In this document: positions 58,582 to 64,000 of the stretch, piece after piece
Numbering within the stretch: the stretch's first letter is position 1
Layout of the letters: every line of letters starts with the position of its first letter
Assembly (NCBI RefSeq): GCF_000717475.1
Contig: NZ_JPIK01000028.1
Location: 41,623-105,622 of the forward strand
From: Desulfonatronum thiodismutans
Lineage (GTDB): Bacteria; Desulfobacterota; Desulfovibrionia; Desulfovibrionales; Desulfonatronaceae
DNA length: 64,000 nt
Direction: 5' to 3'
Notes under the pieces: model-generated
The model's input: only the letters and a program-made list of their open reading frames with translations
Databases searched by the model: none
What the model was told of the DNA's origin: nothing
Position numbers and translations under genes: made by a program

Positions 58582-60633
58582 ATGAAAAATATTCGTCTTG
58601 GTGTGAAGCTCGTCGGCGGATTCGCCGCCGTGGCGTTGATCGTCTTCGCGGTCGGCCTTTTCGGCTGGTGGGAAGCCCGCAACCTGACCGGGCATATCGA
58701 AGAGGTCGGGAGCGTACGGTTGCCCAGCGCGGAGGCATTGTTAAACATTGAAAGGGAGTTGGTGACTCTGAGCGTGGCCCAAAGGACCGTGCTGATTCCA
58801 GGGCTGAGCGCTGAAGACACCAAACGACAATTTGAAGGATTTAACCAAGCGCGTTCAAGGTATGCCCAATACGTTGAAATATATGAAGCTTTGCCGACAA
58901 CGGACGAGGAATCAGCCTTATGGCGGCAATTGAATGCCGTTGTTGCTACATGGCGTGATGCGAACAATACATTCTGGGAAATGGCACGTGAACTGCAAGC
59001 TTTCGGCATCAACAATCCGACGGAACTGCGAGCAAATCTAGAACAATTTCGTGGTGATCATCATGCCCTCGTGGGCCAAATTTACGCCCTGATCACCCGT
59101 GGAGAACAGTTCGAAGGCGGGGACAACCCCGAGGCCTGCAATTTCGGACGCTGGCTTGCAGGATTCAGGACCGAAAACCCCAGGCTGTTGGATATATTGA
59201 GACGAATGCCTACCTCTCACAACCCTTTCCATGTCTCCATCAGCAGGATAAAAACAGCGATATCGGACGAGAACAGCGCGGCCGCCAACCGGATACTGCT
59301 CCAAGAAACCTTGCCCATGGCCGAGGAGACCTTCACCCGGTTCGATGAATTGCTGGCCGTGGCGAATGAAATCGAAACATTGTATAATGACATGACCCGG
59401 CATGCCATGGTCACTGTTGTTGAGTATCAAGGACAAGTCGAAAGGCTGATGCGAGAAATATTGGAACTCAACCAACTTTATGCAGCTGAAGCCGTTTCTG
59501 AAGCCGAAACAGATGCGGCGATGGCCCAGACAGTGGCCATCGCCGGGATCGTCATCGGCGTAATCCTGTCCATGGCCCTGGGCATCATCCTGACCAAGGC
59601 CATCACCGGCCCGGTCAGCCGGGGCGTGCGCTTCTCTGAGGACCTCTCCGATGGCGACCTGGACGCTCATCTGGACGTGAATCAGAAGGACGAAATCGGC
59701 GTTCTGGGCAAGGCCATGCAAGAGATGCAAGCCAAACTCCGGGAGATCGTGAGCGAGGTCAAGTCGGCTTCGGAAAACGTGGCCTCCGGCAGCGAGGAGC
59801 TGTCCGCATCAGCGGAACAGATGTCCCAAGGAGCCACGGAACAGGCGGCATCCGTGGAAGAAGTCTCCTCCAGCATGGAAGAGATGACCGCGAACATCAA
59901 GCAGAACGCGGACAACGCGGCCCAGACCGAAAAGATCGCCCTGCAGGCGGCCAAGGATGCCCAGGAAGGCGGCGAGGCCGTATCCCATACCGTGACGGCC
60001 ATGAAGCAGATCGCGGAGAAGATTTCCATCATTGAAGAAATCGCCCGACAAACCAATCTGCTGGCTCTGAACGCGGCCATCGAGGCGGCCCGGGCCGGAG
60101 ACGCGGGCAAAGGCTTCGCCGTGGTGGCCGCGGAGGTGCGCAAGCTGGCCGAGCGCAGCGGCAGCGCGGCCACGGAGATCAGCGAGCTGTCCAAGTCCAG
60201 CGTCCAGGTGGCCGAGCAGGCCGGGGAAATGCTGGTCAAGATCGTCCCGGACATCCAGCGCACGGCGGAACTGATCCAGGAGATCAATGCGGCCAGCCGG
60301 GAGCAGAGCATCGGCGTGGAGCAGATCAACAAGGCCATCCAGCAACTGGACCAGGTCATCCAGCAAAACGCCTCGGCGGCCGAGGAAATGGCCTCCACCT
60401 CCGAGGAACTCTCCAGCCAGGCCGAGGAACTCCAGGCCACCATGGCTTTTTTCAAGATGGGCAGTGAGTCCGGGGCCATGCGTCGGGTTCAAAAGACCCG
60501 CAAACCCGTCAGCAATCTGCTTGGCAGTGGATCCAGATCCACTGCGCCCGTTCCCGCGGCCAAGCAGACCCTCAAAGGGCAAGGACTCGCCCTGGACATG
60601 GGCAAGGATGACGACGAGTTTGAGAAGTTTTAG
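58582..60633 (+). CDS. Chemoreceptor with predicted extracytoplasmic CZB zinc-binding domain
   Basis: This 683-residue receptor has TM1 (about 10-28), a helical extracytoplasmic region to about 317, TM2 (about 318-338), HAMP, and a signalling hairpin with NAAIEAARAGDAGKGFAVVAAE. The periplasmic part carries the CZB pattern: H160/H161, C186 in CNFGRW, and H213 and H217 in SHNPFHVSI, the usual three-His/one-Cys zinc site. CZB domains are normally cytoplasmic. The C-terminus ends in an acidic DDDEFEKF tail. GAGGGGGAGGA precedes the ATG at 58582. cheW follows 105 bp later. Confidence 0.93.
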   Translation: MKNIRLGVKLVGGFAAVALIVFAVGLFGWWEARNLTGHIEEVGSVRLPSAEALLNIERELVTLSVAQRTVLIPGLSAEDTKRQFEGFNQARSRYAQYVEIYEALPTTDEESALWRQLNAVVATWRDANNTFWEMARELQAFGINNPTELRANLEQFRGDHHALVGQIYALITRGEQFEGGDNPEACNFGRWLAGFRTENPRLLDILRRMPTSHNPFHVSISRIKTAISDENSAAANRILLQETLPMAEETFTRFDELLAVANEIETLYNDMTRHAMVTVVEYQGQVERLMREILELNQLYAAEAVSEAETDAAMAQTVAIAGIVIGVILSMALGIILTKAITGPVSRGVRFSEDLSDGDLDAHLDVNQKDEIGVLGKAMQEMQAKLREIVSEVKSASENVASGSEELSASAEQMSQGATEQAASVEEVSSSMEEMTANIKQNADNAAQTEKIALQAAKDAQEGGEAVSHTVTAMKQIAEKISIIEEIARQTNLLALNAAIEAARAGDAGKGFAVVAAEVRKLAERSGSAATEISELSKSSVQVAEQAGEMLVKIVPDIQRTAELIQEINAASREQSIGVEQINKAIQQLDQVIQQNASAAEEMASTSEELSSQAEELQATMAFFKMGSESGAMRRVQKTRKPVSNLLGSGSRSTAPVPAAKQTLKGQGLALDMGKDDDEFEKF

Positions 60634-60647
60634 ATCGTGGTTTCGGA

Positions 60648-60709
60648 GTTCACGGTTCAACGGTTCACGGTTGCCTCATGCAACCTGCTGAACCGGTGAA
60701 TTTGTGAAC
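60648..60709. repeat. Imperfect inverted repeat between mcp and cheW
   Basis: GTTCACGGTTCAACGGTTCA and onward to TTGC (60648-60674) faces GCAACCTGCTGAACCGGTGA onward to GTGAAC (60680-60709) around CTCAT. A related fragment TGGTTCACGGTTCG is at 250-263. It may stabilise or partly terminate the mcp mRNA. Confidence 0.7.
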
Positions 60710-60738
60710 CCCGTTCCCTTCATTCGGAGGAACCCAGC

Positions 60739-61230
60739 ATGACCGAAAAACCAATCGCAACGCTGAACCAATACCTGACCTTCACCTTGGACAAGGAACT
60801 CTATGCCATGGACATCGCCAAGGTCCGGGAGGTGCTGGAGTATACCGACATTACCCGTGTGCCGCGGACCCCGGACTTTTTGCGGGGGGTGATCAACGTC
60901 CGGGGACGGGCCGTGCCCGTGGTGGATATGCGCCTGAAGTTCGGGATGACCAAGACCGAACAGTCCGTGAACACCTGCATCATCATTGTAGAAGTGGACG
61001 TGGACGGTGAGTCCACCATCCTGGGAGCCCTGGCCGACTCGGTCCAGGAAGTCTTCAACCTGGAGCCGGATCAGATCGAACCGGCCCCGCGCTTGGGTAC
61101 GCGGATCAAGACCGAGTTTATCGAAGGCATGGGCAAAAACGGAGAACAGTTCATCATTATTTTGAACATCGATAAAATTTTCTCCGCCGAGGAACTGGCC
61201 ATCGTCAAGGACGTGGAAGAAGCGGCCTGA
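60739..61230 (+). CDS. cheW: Chemotaxis coupling protein CheW
   Basis: This 163-residue CheW shows QYLTFTLDKELYAMDIAKVREVLEYTDITRVPRTPDFLRGVINVRGRAVPVVDMRLKF in outline, ADSVQEVFNLEPDQIEPAP and FIIILNIDKIF. It couples the neighbouring receptor to CheA. CGGAGGAA lies eight bases before the ATG. It differs from the other CheW of the window (6565-7044), so the two receptors may use separate coupling proteins. Confidence 0.96.
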   Translation: MTEKPIATLNQYLTFTLDKELYAMDIAKVREVLEYTDITRVPRTPDFLRGVINVRGRAVPVVDMRLKFGMTKTEQSVNTCIIIVEVDVDGESTILGALADSVQEVFNLEPDQIEPAPRLGTRIKTEFIEGMGKNGEQFIIILNIDKIFSAEELAIVKDVEEAA

Positions 61231-61246
61231 CGAGCCGACCTAAGAC

Positions 61247-61274
61247 GTAGGGGCACGACGCGCCGTGCCCCTAC
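61247..61274. repeat. GTAGGGGC palindrome
   Basis: GTAGGGGCACG - ACGCGC - CGTGCCCCTAC is a perfect 11-bp-arm palindrome of the same dispersed type as 32462-32486. Confidence 0.75.
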
Positions 61275-61334
61275 CCGCCCTACCGCATTCTTGATTCCCG
61301 CCAAAATGATCACCCATTTTCGCCTCTCACGGAA

Positions 61335-61378
61335 AAACGGCCGGTCCCCCTTGTAAAACCTGGAGGTTCCGGCCGTTT
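61335..61378. terminator. Terminator after cheW
   Basis: AAACGGCCGG (61335-61344) and CCGGCCGTTT (61369-61378) form a 10-bp stem with internal pairing, followed by CGCTTTTT. A-runs on the other side suggest weaker function on the minus strand. Confidence 0.8.
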
Positions 61379-61428
61379 CGCTTTTTGTGAACGGGCCCAA
61401 AATTTGGAGATGATTCATATCGCCGGAG

Positions 61429-61454
61429 AAAAGGGCGGGCACATAGGCCCGCCC
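61429..61454 (-). terminator. Terminator of the alpha-hydroxy-acid dehydrogenase gene
   Basis: On the minus strand GGGCGGGC - CTATGT - GCCCGCCC is followed by TTTT, immediately after the stop codon at 61455. Confidence 0.75.
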
Positions 61455-62468
61455 CTACAATCCCCGAATAATCCGCGAATCCACCTCGCGAACCGAGGCC
61501 GTGCCGGTCAGGACCATGCACTGGGTCAGCTCCTGGCGGATTTTTTCCAGGTACTGCGCCGCCCCTTCCTTGCCGCCGCCCAGCACGGCCACGGAGAAGG
61601 GCCGCCCGATCATCACCGCGTCCGCGCCCAGGGCCAGCATCCGCAGGACATCCGCGCCGGAGCGCACTCCGCCATCGGCCAGTACGGCGATCTGACCGCG
61701 GACCGCATCGGCCACCTCGCGCAGCACCCTGGCCGTGCCAGGCGTTCCGTCCAGGACCCGTCCTCCATGGTTGGAGACCACGATTCCAGCGGCTCCGGCA
61801 TCCACGCACAGCTTGGCCTCGTCCGGCGTCATCACCCCCTTGACCACGAACTTGGCCTTGGTCCGCCGAATCACCGCCGCCAACTCGGACACGGGCTTGG
61901 GGGCCACGGGCCGGCCCATCTTGCGCAAAGTAACCAACCCGGCGGCGTCCACATCCACCCCCACCACCTCGGCCCCGGCGCCCAGGGCCTTGTCCAACTT
62001 GGTGAACAGCTCCTGGTCCTCCCAAGGCTTGATAAACGGAATGCCCTTGCCGTCCAGGGCTTTGACCGCCGCGAACCCGCTTTCATGGATAAAGTCCGGC
62101 ACGCCGTCCCCGGTGCAGCCCACGGTCCCGGCCTCCACGCAGGCCGTCAGCTTGGCCAGGATATACTCATCTTCAGGCATGCCTCCTCCCATGTTGAAGG
62201 AAACCCCGCCGATGGGCGCGGCCAGCACGGGCAGGGACAGATCAAACCCCAGCAGAGAAACGGACAGATCTGGAGTAACCACGTCGTGCAGGCAGCGCAT
62301 GTTGAACTGGATTTCCGCCAAGGCCCGGATATTGTCCTTAAAAGATGAGCCCGTTCCCAGGCCGCCCATCCCCGGCACCTCTCCGGCGCAAACCCGACCG
62401 TCGCACACCGGACAGACCCGGCAGTATCCCTTCATCAGCGTACGCGCTTTAGCGTGTATTTCCTTCAT
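61455..62468 (-). CDS. FMN-dependent alpha-hydroxy-acid dehydrogenase with N-terminal cysteine motif
   Basis: This 337-residue protein has the FMN TIM-barrel of the lactate/glycolate oxidase family: VLAAPIGGVSFNMGGGM, KFVVKGVMTPDEAKLC, GIVVSNHGGRVLDGTPGTARVL with the catalytic histidine, and VLADGGVRSGADVLRMLALGADAVMIGRP in outline. The N-terminus carries C16-x2-C19-x2-C22-x4-C27, a spacing that could hold an Fe-S cluster or metal. It may oxidise lactate or another 2-hydroxy acid; isopentenyl-diphosphate isomerase type 2 is a related fold but less likely. AAGGAGGACGTT precedes the ATG at 62466-62468. It stands alone, convergent with cheW. Confidence 0.87.
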   Translation of the reverse strand: MKEIHAKARTLMKGYCRVCPVCDGRVCAGEVPGMGGLGTGSSFKDNIRALAEIQFNMRCLHDVVTPDLSVSLLGFDLSLPVLAAPIGGVSFNMGGGMPEDEYILAKLTACVEAGTVGCTGDGVPDFIHESGFAAVKALDGKGIPFIKPWEDQELFTKLDKALGAGAEVVGVDVDAAGLVTLRKMGRPVAPKPVSELAAVIRRTKAKFVVKGVMTPDEAKLCVDAGAAGIVVSNHGGRVLDGTPGTARVLREVADAVRGQIAVLADGGVRSGADVLRMLALGADAVMIGRPFSVAVLGGGKEGAAQYLEKIRQELTQCMVLTGTASVREVDSRIIRGL

Positions 62469-62517
62469 AACGTCCTCCTTGCAATCACGAGTTTGATTTG
62501 GTTTTACGAATCTGTTC

Positions 62518-62678
62518 GTAGCTACTCAGCAGGGCCAGAAAAAGACCTGGATATCGATAGCGCCGGCCTTCGCCGGCATGACTAACGTGGGAAAGGCTTG
62601 CCCAGATACGTCATTACCGGCGAAAGCCGAAATCCAGTGATGGAGAATGATCATGCACCGGATGTGCTGAGTAGTTAC
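62518..62678. repeat. Inverted-repeat-bounded element (TIR family copy 3)
   Basis: GTAGCTACTCAGCA (62518-62531) and TGCTGAGTAGTTAC (62665-62678) are terminal inverted repeats with one mismatch. Inside is a REP-like palindrome: CTGGATATCG...GCCGGCATGAC facing GTCATTACCGGCGAAAGCCG onward to ATCCAG. It carries no gene. Confidence 0.8.
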
Positions 62679-62828
62679 TCCGTTTCATGACATAGCAACA
62701 ATCGTCTCTTCAGGGCAACACCCTTGGAACCAGCCGGTTTTCCTGCTAGAGTGGTGAATACGGCATCCACTCTTGCTCTGATCCCGGAGGGATGGTTCTC
62801 TCGACTTGTTTTCCCACCAGGAGGCTTC

Positions 62829-63935
62829 ATGACGCGGTTTCCCTCGGACCGGATCGACTGCCCGCACTTCCTGCGCGACCTGCTGACGTCCTTGCCCCAG
62901 GCCCTTTTGGTCTGCGAACCCGACGGGACTATTCTCGTCGCCAACCCCGGGGCCGAGGCCATGTTCGGCCACGGGGCGCAAAGCATGTCCGGCAAACCGC
63001 TAAGCATACTCTTCACTCCCGAAGACCAGGATATCCTGTACGCAAACCTGCTCCACCTGGTCGAAGAAAAAGGAAACGTGGACGAACAGGCCATGCTGCT
63101 TCGCCGCAGCGGTACCCGATTCATGGCCATGCTCCATTTGCGCAAATACGACCATTCCCGTGGTTGTCTGCTTCTGGCCCATATCCTGGACATTGATCAC
63201 AAGAAGCAAATGGAAAAGCTCCTTCAGGAGATCGGCTACCAGGATCTGCTCCGGGTGGCCAACGGTGTGGGCCATGAAATCCGTAATCCCTTGCTGATTA
63301 TCGGCGGATACCTGCGCAAAATGTACACGTCCTGCAAGACCACTGACCAAGACGACACCTACTATCAGTGCATTCTGGACAATCTGAAAAAAATCGAAAA
63401 CATCGTCCGCAAGATCGATTTCTTCACCAACCCGCCCAAGCCAGCCTTCTTTTCCGCGCCAACGGAACTGGTGGTGGAGATGGGCGTCTCATCCTTTTCC
63501 GACGAACTTCGGGCCTCCGGGGTGCACTGCGTAATCGAGGTGGAACCCGTGAACCTGCTCATGGACCAAAACCTGATCTCAAGAACGCTGTCCATCCTCG
63601 TGGAAAACGCCGCGGACGTGCTCCATGACGGAGGCGAGATCCGGGTTACGGGCGTCACCCGCGAACCATGGTACGTCTTCAGCGTCCAGGACACCGGCCC
63701 CGGCATCCCGGAGACGGCTCTCGCCTCAATCTTCCAACCCTTCTTCAGCACCAAGCCGCGCAGCGCCGGCATCGACCTGGCCATTCTCAAACGCATCATG
63801 GACAGCCACATGGGAAAGGTGAGTGTCTCGTCCCAAATCGGCCAGGGCACGTGCTTCGAACTCTTCCTCCCGCTGGAGCGCCGCCGTTTAATTCGCCACA
63901 GGAACCTGGCTGAACAGGGAACAACTCAGCACTGA
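62829..63935 (+). CDS. PAS-domain sensor histidine kinase
   Basis: This 368-residue soluble kinase has one PAS domain (about 15-130; ALLVCEPDGTILVANPGAEAMFGHG), a HisKA-like segment with phosphoacceptor histidine in GVGHEIRNPLLIIGGYLR (about residue 155), and an ATPase domain with LSILVENAADVL, QDTGPGIPE, FQPFFSTKP and a shortened G2 region (SAGIDLAILKRIM). The glycine-rich GTGLGL loop is replaced by SAGIDL, which may weaken ATP binding. The ATG at 62829 has CAGGAGGCTTC upstream; the frame is open 35 codons further without support. No response regulator is visible before the window ends. Confidence 0.9.
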   Translation: MTRFPSDRIDCPHFLRDLLTSLPQALLVCEPDGTILVANPGAEAMFGHGAQSMSGKPLSILFTPEDQDILYANLLHLVEEKGNVDEQAMLLRRSGTRFMAMLHLRKYDHSRGCLLLAHILDIDHKKQMEKLLQEIGYQDLLRVANGVGHEIRNPLLIIGGYLRKMYTSCKTTDQDDTYYQCILDNLKKIENIVRKIDFFTNPPKPAFFSAPTELVVEMGVSSFSDELRASGVHCVIEVEPVNLLMDQNLISRTLSILVENAADVLHDGGEIRVTGVTREPWYVFSVQDTGPGIPETALASIFQPFFSTKPRSAGIDLAILKRIMDSHMGKVSVSSQIGQGTCFELFLPLERRRLIRHRNLAEQGTTQH

Positions 63936-64000
63936 CCATGAAGCCAACCGTCCGTGACTCAACATTCGCGGTTGCTGTTACAGTCTGACTAAATGTCAAT

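Overview
The window looks like a chromosomal segment of a sulfate-reducing member of the Desulfovibrionales (Desulfovibrio / Desulfonatronum-like). The main reason is the gene order pyruvate:ferredoxin oxidoreductase, lactate permease, GlcD-type D-lactate dehydrogenase, GlcF-type Fe-S protein, pta, ackA, LUD protein and LUD/Fe-S/CCG fusion. This is the organic-acid (lactate to acetate) oxidation region known from Desulfovibrio vulgaris. The block PEP synthase - pyruvate carboxylase - biotin ligase is also familiar from that group. The DNA is GC-rich, so most long antisense frames are shadows. I see no prophage, integrase, transposase, CRISPR array, tRNA or rRNA.

Layout. 1-1546 (minus strand): 5' end of purL (PurS-like start) and a polyprenyl diphosphate synthase. 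1725-15873 (minus): a sensory block holding a chemoreceptor ending in a hemerythrin domain, a dCache chemoreceptor with its CheW, an EAL-HDOD protein, a histidine kinase fused to an N-terminal XRE-type DNA-binding domain, an HD-GYP response regulator, a lone receiver and a large PAS/GAF kinase. 16581-32443 (plus): por, then a VapBC-like toxin-antitoxin pair on the opposite strand, then the seven-gene lactate operon. por and the permease are each preceded by the same sigma-54-like sequence. 32709-38255 (plus): nitroreductase, FAD protein, PaaK-like protein, ChaN-PDZ lipoprotein and mutM. 38834-43231 (minus): rpsF-rpsR-rplI-dnaB-paaK-DUF456. 43571-53656 (minus): PEP synthase, pyruvate carboxylase, biotin ligase and a GAF/HD-GYP protein. 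53751-58309 (minus): MATE transporter, PaaI thioesterase, YqaA-like membrane protein and cardiolipin synthase. 58582-63935: a chemoreceptor with an apparent extracytoplasmic zinc-binding CZB domain, CheW, an FMN alpha-hydroxy-acid dehydrogenase (minus) and a PAS kinase.

How it works together. Lactate enters by the permease and is oxidised to pyruvate by the D- and L-specific dehydrogenases. PFOR makes acetyl-CoA, and Pta and AckA recover ATP as acetate is released. Pyruvate carboxylase (biotinylated by the adjacent BirA) and PEP synthase feed the same pyruvate into biosynthesis. The chemoreceptors, including the hemerythrin receptor, probably steer the cell by oxygen and chemical gradients.

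The least explained content is in the spacers. There are three families of structured repeats: four hexamer-array hairpins, three elements bounded by GTAACTACTCAGCA-like inverted repeats, and two copies of a roughly 190-bp nested palindrome. A 16-base homopolymeric tract lies inside birA. I found no clear new multi-gene system. The repeat families, the birA tract and the XRE-kinase fusion are the best leads.
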